From assembly GCA_029851415.1 (NCBI GenBank), contig CM056743.1, positions 97,252,501 through 97,316,500 on the forward strand: DNA of 64,000 bases, written 5' to 3'. The DNA comes from Eretmocerus hayati (Eukaryota > Arthropoda > Insecta > Hymenoptera > Aphelinidae). Position numbers and translations under genes: made by a program. Shown here in pieces: positions 55,801 to 64,000 of the stretch. Under the pieces are notes generated by a model, which was given only the letters and a program-made list of their open reading frames with translations, had not been told where the DNA came from and did no database searches. Numbering within the stretch: position 1 is the stretch's first letter; the number at the start of each line of letters is the position of its first letter.

Positions 55801-58800
55801 CTAGTGACCATCCTGGTCATCTGGGTCGACTGGTAACTTGATGAGCTTGCACAACGCTCGGCGATAGGTGGTGGTGGCGGTCCTCACATCGACCACACGA
55901 GTTAGCCCATCTCTGCCAGGGTGGACGGCGACCACACGAGCCATAGGCCACTTGGTTGGAGGTGTCAGCTCGTCTTTTACGAGCACCAGATCTCCGACGT
56001 TGATTTGGTCCTGGACGTTGAGCCATTTACCACGTTGTTGAAGGTGATGCATCACTTCTTTGCGCCAACGATCCCAGAAATTGTTGCGCATCCTTTGGAT
56101 TTGCCTCCACCTGCACTGAGGAGAAGGGTGTAAGTCAACGTCGTCAAATGGTTCGGGCAATGCCGTGACAGCGCGCCCAATCAAAAAATGGCCTGGGGTC
56201 AAAGCGTTCAAATCGTTCCCATCAGTACTCAAAGGGCAAAGAGGCCGAGAGTTTAGGCAAGCTTCGATTTGACTACTCAGGGTCGTATACTCCTCAAAAG
56301 TGAGGCAAGCATCTCCGACCACGCGTTTCAGATGATACTTGAAACTTCGAACTGCAGCCTCCCACAGTCCTCCAAAATGAGGGGCTCGTGGGGGTGAGAA
56401 ATTCCACGTGATACTTTCGGGAGCAAGCTGCGCCGCGACTTCTTTTGAGAAGGCCGATGCCTGAGTGAACATTTTCTTAATTTCTGCTTCCGCGCCGACG
56501 AAGTTCTTCGCGTTATCGCAACATAGGGTGGTACAGCGTCCGCGACGAGACACTAACCTGTGCACGGCTGCTACAAAGGCTGTGGACGTGAGATCTGACA
56601 CAACTTCGACGTGCGTAGCTCTGGTGAACATACATACAAAGATGCAAAAATACCCTTTGGTCGACTTAGCTCCTCTGCCGCGAGAGAATAAAACTTTAAT
56701 TGGGCCCGCGAAGTCCACGCCTGCTACCTCAAAAGGCATCCGCGAGGTGATTCTGATTGACGGTAATGGAGCCATCTGTTGTTCAAGCGGCCGAGCTGCA
56801 AAACGCGCGCAAGTCACGCAGCTTTTATACGCACTCTGCACTAGTCTGGTAAGTCGCGGAATCCATGCCCACCTGTGAATGTCACTAAGCATCAATTGAA
56901 TGCCACCGTGCAATGTAGTTAAGTGTATTTCTCTCACCATATTTTTGACGAAGAGGCTGTGACTTGAGAGAATTACCGGATGGATTTCGCTATAAGGGAG
57001 TGGAGCGTTTTGCAGTCTACCGCCAACCCGCAAAGTACCTTTTTCATCCAGAAATGGACAGAGACGCCGAATGTCGCTCGATTTTGGAAATTTGTTTGAC
57101 TTTGACTCGAGGATCTTAATTTCTGCTGCAAAGTGCTGACGTTGTATAGCTCTGAAAAGAGAGATTCTTGCGAATTTAATTTCCAACCAATCAAAAACGC
57201 CTTTGTTTCGATCTCTGGGCTTGCGTCGAGCATTGAACCGCCATCGATACATGTAGGCTAGAATTCGGATAACTTTTGCGAAAGAGCTGAATTTTTCTAA
57301 ACGGTGGAGCACATAAGGCTCTGGCTCTGATTCTTCAACCGCAAGTAACGCTTGAGCTGCATCAGCTACCGATTCAACCGAAGACTGGGGCCATGATTCC
57401 CGAGGTCTAACAAGCCATTCTGGACCGTTCCACCAAAGTTTCGAGCTGTGTAATTTATCTACGGATATCCCCCGGGTTGCGCAATCCGCGGAATTATCTT
57501 CGGAAACGACGTGACTCCAAGTTGCTTTGGGTAGCGATGTTTGAATGAAGCTGACGCGATTAGCCACGAAGGTTTGCCAGCGAGCAGGTTCATCAGCTAA
57601 CCAATCCAAAACCGTTTTATTGTCGCACCAGCAGAAAATAGCGGAAGGTTTGCTTTGCAAGTCGGCTAAAGCGTGTTTGATGAGTTTCACGGTAAGTACA
57701 GCAGCGCACAATTCAAGTTTTGGTATACAGAGTGATTTTACTGGCGCGACTCTCGTCTTTGCCATGATCAGCTGTGCTGATTCCCCAGGAATTACTAAGT
57801 AAATCGCCGCTGCGTACGCTCGATCAGACGCGTCTCCGAACCCATGTAACTGCCAATTTGTATCTTGCAAGGTGCCTAACCAACGCTTAACTCGAATCTT
57901 ACTTAGCTCCGGAATTTGCGACCGAATATCTAGCCATTTTCGAAGCGGATCGCCATCTACCGGATCGTCCCAATCAAATTTCAATTGCCAAAGATCACGC
58001 AAAAGTATTTTTCCTTGAATGAGGAACGGTGCAAGCCAGCCGAGAGGATCAAATAAACGAGCTACCTCTGACAAAATTGTTCTTTTGGTGATTTTGACTG
58101 GATCCGATGGCATCGCGATTTTGAAAAAGAATTCGTCGTCTCGAGGAGACCAATTTAATCCGAGCGTTGAAACAGTGTCTTCGATGTCTACAGGAACCGC
58201 TTCAGCGTCGTTTGTTGCGCGATCCGCAAGCAAATCGGTGTGATTCGCGGCCCATTTTCCTAATTCCATGCACCCGGATTCCATTACTGCGACGAGTTGA
58301 TTACGCGCTACCAAGGCGTCCGACAGCGTGTCAGCCCCGCCGAACGCGTCGTCCATATACGTGAGCCACCACAAAATAAACGAGGCAAGTGGGAATTTTT
58401 CTTTGTAAATTTCTGCTAAAAGGCGAAGGACTCTCATCGCGAGGTACGGAGCGCACACTGTGCCGTAAGTGACTGTTTTTAAGGCGTAGTCTGAGATTTC
58501 TGCCGCCCCCAATGCGCGCCACACTATTCTCTGCCAGACCCAATCGTCTGGATGAACAAGTATCTGGCGAAACATTTTGACAATGTCTGCTGTGAAAACG
58601 TAGCGGTACATCCGCCAGCGAAATATTACTAGAGTCAAGTCATTTTGTAAATTAGGGCCAGGCAATAAATAATTATTGAGTGATTTACCAGTACCTGTTT
58701 TTTGAGATGCATTGAGCACAACGCGTATCTTTTTGGTATCCTTACGGAAGACTGCGTGATGAGGCAGGTAGCACGATCTGGGGTCTGGCAGGATGGGATG

Positions 58801-61134
58801 CGGCAGCAGTCCCATGTGGCCCAGTTGTTCATACTCCACCATGAATCCGGAGTACGCCTTGTCCAACTCGGGATCCCGACGCCGTTGACGCTCAGATCTC
58901 AGCAGGCATGCCACAGCTATGTCTCGTGAATCTGAAAACGAAGCTTCATTGAAGTTCTTTGCGAAGGGCAGGCGCACTATAAAACGTCCTTCGTCGGTAC
59001 GTGTAACAGTAGACAGAAAATAATCTTCGCAGTATTTTTCTTCTGCCTTCAGGAGACGAATAGCTGGCAGGTCTTCAACTTCAAAATATTTCGAAAGTTG
59101 CTCTGAAAGAGGCTTATCAGTTGACGTGTGGAACGTTTGAACGACGCGAGATTCCGTAGACTCTACAGTCGACGCAGTGCCCCCCGTCAAAATCCAGCCC
59201 AGCGCTGTATTTTGAGCAGTTGGAGTTTTGCTCGGACCCTTTCGCAAACCAGCACGAAGAATTTCGCTGTATACTTCTGTGCCAAGAAGACAGTCTATTT
59301 TTGCCGGTCGGAAAAATTCTGGGTCGGCTAGGGTTAGTCCTTCCAAATGGGACCAGTCCCCACACTGCTGCACTGTAGCACTTGGAAGAAGCGCTGTGAG
59401 TTGTGGCAAGACGAGAGCCTCCAAATGCCAAGAAAACTTACTATCAACTTTCGAAAGAAGTGTGAGAGACACTTCACTAGTAGACACCACTGAACGTTTA
59501 TTTCCGATAGTATTTATGCCCAATTTCAATTTCCGCGAGGGTAAGTTCAAAGCCTGTACGACGCGATCAGCAACAAAGGAACAGTCCGACCCGGGATCAA
59601 TCAAAGCGCGAGCTTCCAATTTTTGCCCGTGAGGCGCTTGTAAAATAATCCTGGCTGTTGCCAGTAGCCGAGGCTGTTTTGCGAATGCTGCTAAATTATG
59701 CACGAAATTGGCGTTAGTTGTTTGCAAATGTGCGTTTGAATTATCACCGTCTGTTGGTGGCTTGTCGTTGCCGCCTGATTTTTCCATATGTAATTTTGAA
59801 TGATGGGGTTGTTGGCAAAAAGTGCACCGAAAAATAGACGAACATTTATCCGCGAAGTGACCTGGACGTAAACAGTTTATACAGAGTTTGTTCGATTTAC
59901 AGAACTCAAAACGATTAAAAACTGACAGTTTCAAAAATTTCTGACACCTATGAAGATGGTGTTTGCCTTTACAACATACACAAGGCGCCATAGTTTTGGC
60001 TGCAGATTCACCCGAAGAATTTCCAAAATTTGTATTGGCAGACCTGTTACCGAAGTTGCCACGTGATCGGTTATTGTTGGAGTTTTGCGACGAATTATTC
60101 GAGGAGGTAGGCTGGCTGAGCCCAAGATGAGCTGTATTTAATGAATCAATACGATCTTCGATGTACTTTTTAATTGATTTGTAAGTTGAAAAACCCACAA
60201 TCGATTCCTGACGAATAGTCCAATTTTCTCTAGTAGGTGCATCGAATTTACGGACGATTAAATGGACCAACCAACAATCGTAATGATCTACAGGACATTC
60301 TAAATCTTTGAGGCCTTGCACAGCCTCCTCCGCCAAATTCAAAATTTCCGACAACGACTCAGCTGATTTTTCCTTGATCGAGGGCAAATTGATCAAAGCT
60401 TCTAAATGTATGCGTAGCCTAAGACGTGGATTGTCATAGCGACGACTCAATTTTTCCCAAGCTGTATCAAAATTAGTTTCAGCGAGCCTAGTACCCTTAA
60501 GCAATTTAGCAGCATCCCCTTTTACAGCGCGAAGTAAGAGCTGAACCTTCACTGAGGACGCGAAAGGTTTATTGACAACAATAGATTTGAACTGATCTTT
60601 AAACAGCTCCCAATCGCTTTGTTTACCTGAAAATTCAGGGACTTCTATATGGGGCATTGACTGCACTTCCGCAGAAGCTTGGATAAATTGCCGGGTGTCA
60701 AAAACTGTAGCAGCTTGGTTGGGATTCGCTGACGAATTTGCATCTGAGGTACGCGGCAGGGTATATTCTATTTTAGCGATTTTTTCTAAGTGCCAAGTGC
60801 GAGCATCACAATAAGCTTCCTCGGTTACTTGAAACACCTGACCTTTGAAATATTCCTGCTCTTTGAGTGTTGAGCGATGCGGATATAATTCGTCGTGACG
60901 CGCAACAAAACTCGACCAATAACCTTCCAGTACACCGATTCTTGTTTTAAGATACGCGGGCGTGAGCTTGGCTTCGCCACGTTTCTTTGTATTGTCAACA
61001 AAGTTCGTGATCCAGCCGTGCTCGTCCATCTGACGCGACAATAATTCTGAAGTCATTTTCGGATGAAAATCCACGGACACTACACAGCCACAAGACGGGA
61101 AAACGAATGAATTAAATACCAAAAATAAGACCAA
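55801..61134 (-). CDS. BEL/Pao Gag-Pol polyprotein, intact
   Basis: One frame of 1,777 codons is open to a stop at 55,801. The natural start is probably Met27 (ATG at 61,056, MTSELLSRQMDEHGW), because the preceding residues look untranslated. In order: gag core about 160-340 (PHIEVPEFSGKQSDWELF), Cys/His clusters 385-447 (CVCCKGKHHLHRC, CINCLRPGHFADKC), aspartic protease with Asp513 (LIDPGSDCSF), reverse transcriptase about 785-1,000 with YMDD at 926-929, RNase H about 1,095-1,220 (Asp1101, Glu1141, Asp1171, Asp1213), integrase zinc site (His1404, His1409, Cys1439, Cys1442), and integrase core with Asp1474, Asp1540 and Glu1592. A basic C-terminal domain ends near 1,770. All catalytic residues are present and there is no envelope gene, so it should support intracellular retrotransposition. 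Confidence 0.93.
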   Translation of the reverse strand: MVLFLVFNSFVFPSCGCVVSVDFHPKMTSELLSRQMDEHGWITNFVDNTKKRGEAKLTPAYLKTRIGVLEGYWSSFVARHDELYPHRSTLKEQEYFKGQVFQVTEEAYCDARTWHLEKIAKIEYTLPRTSDANSSANPNQAATVFDTRQFIQASAEVQSMPHIEVPEFSGKQSDWELFKDQFKSIVVNKPFASSVKVQLLLRAVKGDAAKLLKGTRLAETNFDTAWEKLSRRYDNPRLRLRIHLEALINLPSIKEKSAESLSEILNLAEEAVQGLKDLECPVDHYDCWLVHLIVRKFDAPTRENWTIRQESIVGFSTYKSIKKYIEDRIDSLNTAHLGLSQPTSSNNSSQNSNNNRSRGNFGNRSANTNFGNSSGESAAKTMAPCVCCKGKHHLHRCQKFLKLSVFNRFEFCKSNKLCINCLRPGHFADKCSSIFRCTFCQQPHHSKLHMEKSGGNDKPPTDGDNSNAHLQTTNANFVHNLAAFAKQPRLLATARIILQAPHGQKLEARALIDPGSDCSFVADRVVQALNLPSRKLKLGINTIGNKRSVVSTSEVSLTLLSKVDSKFSWHLEALVLPQLTALLPSATVQQCGDWSHLEGLTLADPEFFRPAKIDCLLGTEVYSEILRAGLRKGPSKTPTAQNTALGWILTGGTASTVESTESRVVQTFHTSTDKPLSEQLSKYFEVEDLPAIRLLKAEEKYCEDYFLSTVTRTDEGRFIVRLPFAKNFNEASFSDSRDIAVACLLRSERQRRRDPELDKAYSGFMVEYEQLGHMGLLPHPILPDPRSCYLPHHAVFRKDTKKIRVVLNASQKTGTGKSLNNYLLPGPNLQNDLTLVIFRWRMYRYVFTADIVKMFRQILVHPDDWVWQRIVWRALGAAEISDYALKTVTYGTVCAPYLAMRVLRLLAEIYKEKFPLASFILWWLTYMDDAFGGADTLSDALVARNQLVAVMESGCMELGKWAANHTDLLADRATNDAEAVPVDIEDTVSTLGLNWSPRDDEFFFKIAMPSDPVKITKRTILSEVARLFDPLGWLAPFLIQGKILLRDLWQLKFDWDDPVDGDPLRKWLDIRSQIPELSKIRVKRWLGTLQDTNWQLHGFGDASDRAYAAAIYLVIPGESAQLIMAKTRVAPVKSLCIPKLELCAAVLTVKLIKHALADLQSKPSAIFCWCDNKTVLDWLADEPARWQTFVANRVSFIQTSLPKATWSHVVSEDNSADCATRGISVDKLHSSKLWWNGPEWLVRPRESWPQSSVESVADAAQALLAVEESEPEPYVLHRLEKFSSFAKVIRILAYMYRWRFNARRKPRDRNKGVFDWLEIKFARISLFRAIQRQHFAAEIKILESKSNKFPKSSDIRRLCPFLDEKGTLRVGGRLQNAPLPYSEIHPVILSSHSLFVKNMVREIHLTTLHGGIQLMLSDIHRWAWIPRLTRLVQSAYKSCVTCARFAARPLEQQMAPLPSIRITSRMPFEVAGVDFAGPIKVLFSRGRGAKSTKGYFCIFVCMFTRATHVEVVSDLTSTAFVAAVHRLVSRRGRCTTLCCDNAKNFVGAEAEIKKMFTQASAFSKEVAAQLAPESITWNFSPPRAPHFGGLWEAAVRSFKYHLKRVVGDACLTFEEYTTLSSQIEACLNSRPLCPLSTDGNDLNALTPGHFLIGRAVTALPEPFDDVDLHPSPQCRWRQIQRMRNNFWDRWRKEVMHHLQQRGKWLNVQDQINVGDLVLVKDELTPPTKWPMARVVAVHPGRDGLTRVVDVRTATTTYRRALCKLIKLPVDPDDQDGH

Positions 61135-62150
61135 TCAGTTCACGATACCCAGCTCGAGTTGTAAAATTGACGCAAGTACGCTGAAAAGCGAGTCAATTTC
61201 ACCGTTTTAAAATACGTGAACGCGTGCTGAAAAGCTAAGCGAGTCTACTGTATTTTATACCATAAAGTAAACGACACAAACAATTAAGTTAGCCAGCTCT
61301 GACAAGTACGCCGGCATGCACACGCGAACTGGTGACTTGCTACAAGTCGCGGTATAACATAGCGCGAGCGAGCGCAATAATGTCAAGCCGATATACGCGT
61401 AAGTATATGGGACCTATCTTGCTCGTAGCAGAAGGCTAGAGCGATGCGGCAACAGCTGCGCGAGTCTCAGCTGATGAGCTCGCGGGGGGTATGCAGCGCG
61501 GCAACAATGCTGCCAGCTGCTTGAGATAAGCAGTGGTGCGGGGTTGAGGGGAGAGAAGGAGAGAGAGCGCGCGACAAGTGTCGCGGCCCACCTATACACG
61601 TCTATGTATGTATCTCATAAGACTAATGGGTGAGAGAGAGAGGAACGATACAACTACTCACCGGCCGCGGCTGACTTGCCGCGGCTTTCCCCTCCCGCGC
61701 TGCCCCTCTGCACTCTGCACTCGACGACGATGTACTTGCCGTCGAGCCCCAGCTGATGACTGCTGGGTTGCACCACCGATGGTATGAGAGTGCTGCAGAT
61801 GTGCAGGCCAGCTGCCCCGTATGGCCCAACTGCCAGTGGGCTCCTCGATGATGAGCCACCCGAGCTCGCCGGCCGGCGAACTCGTGAGTCCGGATTGCGT
61901 CGTCCGCTGGTGCCGGTGCCAGGAAAGCCTAGATGTAGGCTCTGGTGCTGGCGTCTGCGATGCTGAAGATCCAGATGAGGGCGGGCAAATTCCCGCCAGA
62001 CGCACAACACTCACAGCACAAAGTCACTGCACGGCCTCGCGACACTCCCGATTTCCGCGCGCGCGCGCAAAATTCCACACTCGCGGCACACAAAAAAAAT
62101 CACGAATTGAATAAAAATTCCGAGCACGATCCCTGCGCTCTGCTACCAAA
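61135..62150 (-). other. Leader of BEL/Pao element 3
   Basis: About 1.0 kb between the 5' LTR and the polyprotein, GC-rich at 61,420-62,080. Two overlapping minus-strand frames of 118 codons (62,010-61,654 and 62,014-61,658) lie here. They have low-complexity Ser/Gly/Arg composition and no recognised motif, so they are probably non-coding leader or upstream open frames. Confidence 0.5.
62137..62148 (-). promoter_or_regulatory. Primer binding site, initiator tRNA-Met type
   Basis: TGGTAGCAGAGC on the minus strand, two bases past the LTR end, complements the 3' end of initiator tRNA-Met over 12 nt. The match does not continue perfectly beyond that. Confidence 0.55.
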
Positions 62151-62669
62151 TGTTGGGACAGGGTGTTCCAATGGAACCCTGGAGCCCTGCATATGGATCA
62201 CTTGTGCTGGATATATATATATAGGATGTGGAAGCGTGGTGAGGTTTCACTGATTAATCACTCACTGATTTTATGCTGATAAAATAAACAGAGAATATAT
62301 TCTCTTATAAAGTGTGCTTACATTTCGGTTGAAAAGATTAAGGCGCGAGTGTGAGCGCGGCGCGGAAAATTAAGGGACCGGGAAGACGCGGTCGCGAGGA
62401 TGGCACCGGCGCGGTGAATATTTAATATATGCAAGCAGCACAGCTGATGTTTGCTGCTTGCCGGACTGTGGCTAACTGCCGAAATTCGAGCTGCGAGAGA
62501 GACTCGCAGAGAAGAGCAGGGCGGATGACAAAATCATCAGGTGCCAATTCGGCCAATGAGATTTAAATGATGCCACTCGCGTGACATCGAGGGGAAATCG
62601 CGGGTCATCGCACCGTGCTCCAACTGTCGAATTTCCCTCGAATATTCGCAGGCTCGAGATACTTCAACA
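62151..62669 (-). repeat. 5' LTR of BEL/Pao element 3
   Basis: 519 bp, with no difference seen by eye from 54,316-54,834. It contains TATAAA-like and AT-rich stretches around 62,205-62,310 that could carry the promoter and polyadenylation signals. Confidence 0.92.
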
Positions 62670-62695
62670 TGTGTGAAGTGTTGATGGATTAGTTT

Positions 62696-62957
62696 TGGAT
62701 TTTTCGCTTCGGTCGCTCTCAGCGGAGTTAATAACTCTTGAGCCATGGCCTAGGCGAGATACCGCAACGTTATCATCAGTGTAAAGTGGGTGTTTCAATA
62801 GTGCTATGCGTGATTAGTTGATTGCATTAAAGCCTATATATGTGATGAGTGTGGTGTTGATGAGTTTGTATTGGATTTTTCGCTTCGGTCGCTCTCAGCG
62901 GAGTTAATCACTCTTGAGCCATGGCCTAGGCGAGTCACCGCAACGTTCTCATCAGTG
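62696..62957 (+). repeat. Tandem repeat with 176-bp period, two copies
   Basis: GGATTTTTCGCTTCGGTCGC through GAGCCATGGCCTAGGCGAG to CATCAGTGT occurs at about 62,698 and again 176 bp later, with only a few differences over about 85 bp. Confidence 0.75.
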
Positions 62958-63439
62958 TGAATTGAAGTGTTTTAATTATGATTGATGTGATTTTTGGTTT
63001 GTTTTGAATCATCAATGGTGTTGTATGAGAGACTGTTAGTGTTCTTCAGTGTAAAATCCATTTTGCAACAATAGTTATTAAAAAGTTTATCATTATCTCT
63101 TATTCTATTTTGGTGAGAGTATTGAAAAAAAGGAAAACTTTGATCTCTGATGACGATTTTAATTGATTGCAAAATCTTCTAAAAGTTATTATCAGGAGAA
63201 TCTTTTCTCTATTTTGTTCAATTATTGCATGATGGATAATGCAGTCAGAGTATGTGCGTTCGTAGCCCAGAATTTCACGATTCCAAGGGAATGTACAAAT
63301 CTATGGATGAGTCATTTACTAACAGGGGACCTTCAAGGGTTCTGTGTAGAATGACTCAGATATGTAGGGATTCAATTGGGGGGAAATTCTTTGATGGGAT
63401 CCGTCAGTCAGCTAATAAGAACACCGAGTCCTTGACATT

Positions 63440-63912
63440 ACCTCAAAGCCACTGAATACTCCTTTCAGTATCGTGGTGCCAGGCTCTGGAACTCTCTACC
63501 GCCCCTTCTGCGCAGCTCACCCTCATTATCATCATTCAAACTCGCTTTAAAGTCTCATTTCTTCATGCTTGACTCCCGGGGCTCCCCGATCATCCCAGAT
63601 GTATTGGAATGAGCATTCTCAGCAAGATAGAAAAAGGTATATATTTCATTAGTGCAACCCTGTCTTTTTTTTTTATATTTATTAAGCGACGTGTCATACC
63701 TGTGATAAACTAAGACTGCTAGAAGCGCTGACCAAATATCTATACTTATTATATTGTAGCCAGAATTTTTCTTATTTCTTTGCAAATGGTATTTTTAATG
63801 TGTGCATCTAGTAGTGAAATACTCTGACAATATGTTTACATATGTGATGATTATTTGGTTTTTGCCTATTGGCAGAATAATAAACGTATCTATCTATCTA
63901 TCTATCTACCTC
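63440..63912 (+). mobile_element. 3' end of a non-LTR retrotransposon (LINE)
   Basis: The frame starting near 63,453 reads YSFQYRGARLWNSLPPLL and then SFKLALKSHFF, the characteristic last segment of reverse transcriptase in CR1/RTE/Jockey-like LINEs. An untranslated stretch follows, with AATAAACG and then TATCTATCTATC repeats at 63,889-63,910 as the 3' tail. The upstream part of the enzyme is missing or too decayed to follow; 63,160-63,440 may be related but is frameshifted. The exact clade cannot be told. Confidence 0.65.
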
Positions 63913-64000
63913 AGCACTTTTGTGAGGCACCCTACCGCAGGCGATAGTCAAGTACTGGATTCTTCGTATGTGGATGTCAAGTCGATTGATTATTAGGAAA

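Larger units (their letters stand above)
54316..62669 (-). mobile_element. Intact BEL/Pao retrotransposon 3, 8.35 kb
   Basis: Two 519-bp LTRs bound the element. The 5-bp sequence TGTGT lies directly outside both (54,311-54,315 and 62,670-62,674), a normal BEL/Pao target duplication. Primer site, polypurine tract and one uninterrupted polyprotein are all present. By eye the two LTRs are identical, so the insertion is recent and the copy may be active. It is the youngest large insertion in the window. Confidence 0.93.

Noticed and set aside
62537..62746. A 69-codon minus-strand frame crossing the 5' LTR edge
   Set aside because: Its C-terminal part repeats exactly in the other LTR (54,702 onward), so it is LTR sequence, not a gene.

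Overview
The window looks like a repeat-rich insect chromosome, possibly a parasitoid wasp, although the species call is only inference. Two pieces of host genes anchor it. One is the last exon of the chaperonin subunit gene CCT3 (minus strand, 21,870-22,285). The other is a probable 5' end of an unrecognised plus-strand gene (TATA box at 52,801, first coding exon 53,368-53,490). Nearly everything else is mobile DNA, much of it nested.

From 148 to 21,490 lies a nearly complete but decayed Polinton/Maverick (adintovirus-like) element with inverted termini of about 185 bp. Reading from its left end, all on the minus strand, it carries a frameshifted conserved protein, an adenain-type protease, an unknown protein, a broken double-jelly-roll major capsid gene, a core/pVI-like gene, a minor capsid gene, a chromodomain integrase, a parvovirus-type phospholipase A2, a conserved gene with two stops, a small conserved gene, the packaging ATPase and protein-primed DNA polymerase B. 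Several neighbours overlap by ATGA or TAATG, which suggests a tightly packed morphogenesis block. PolB appears to be a spliced gene: four upstream exons, including a duplicated 63-nt pair, join to the polymerase through four GT-AG introns that are all phase 1. A plus-strand AT-hook gene with a possible 71-bp intron faces away from it. A BEL/Pao retrotransposon fragment (about 9.05-13.35 kb) separates the ATPase from PolB. The right end of the Polinton lies about 380 bp past the CCT3 stop codon.

From 22.3 to 31.3 kb there is an array of units of about 700 bp organised into a higher-order repeat of about 1,562 bp. It contains a TA-flanked MITE (present in both higher-order copies) and a 2.85-kb long-inverted-repeat element (present in only one). 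The units carry a recurring exon-like minus-strand frame. From 31.58 to 38.03 kb lies a degenerate BEL/Pao element with a tRNA-Tyr primer site and a truncated 3' LTR. It is followed by a TA-flanked MITE, a hammerhead-like motif, and a four-level nest at 39.4-44.35 kb: a tandem duplication, then a large fold-back element, then a second copy of the long-inverted-repeat element, then a MITE.

From 45.5 to 51.2 kb there is a decayed hAT-like transposase, a second related MITE with a TAA duplication, and a large TA-flanked element framed by inverted repeats. From 54,316 to 62,669 sits an apparently intact BEL/Pao retrotransposon on the minus strand. Its two 519-bp LTRs look identical by eye, it has a TGTGT target duplication, and it keeps a single open polyprotein of about 1,750 residues. 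It lies in the putative intron of the host gene that starts at 53.4 kb. The last kilobase holds the 3' end of a LINE with a TATC tail. All identifications were made by eye; no database search was run.
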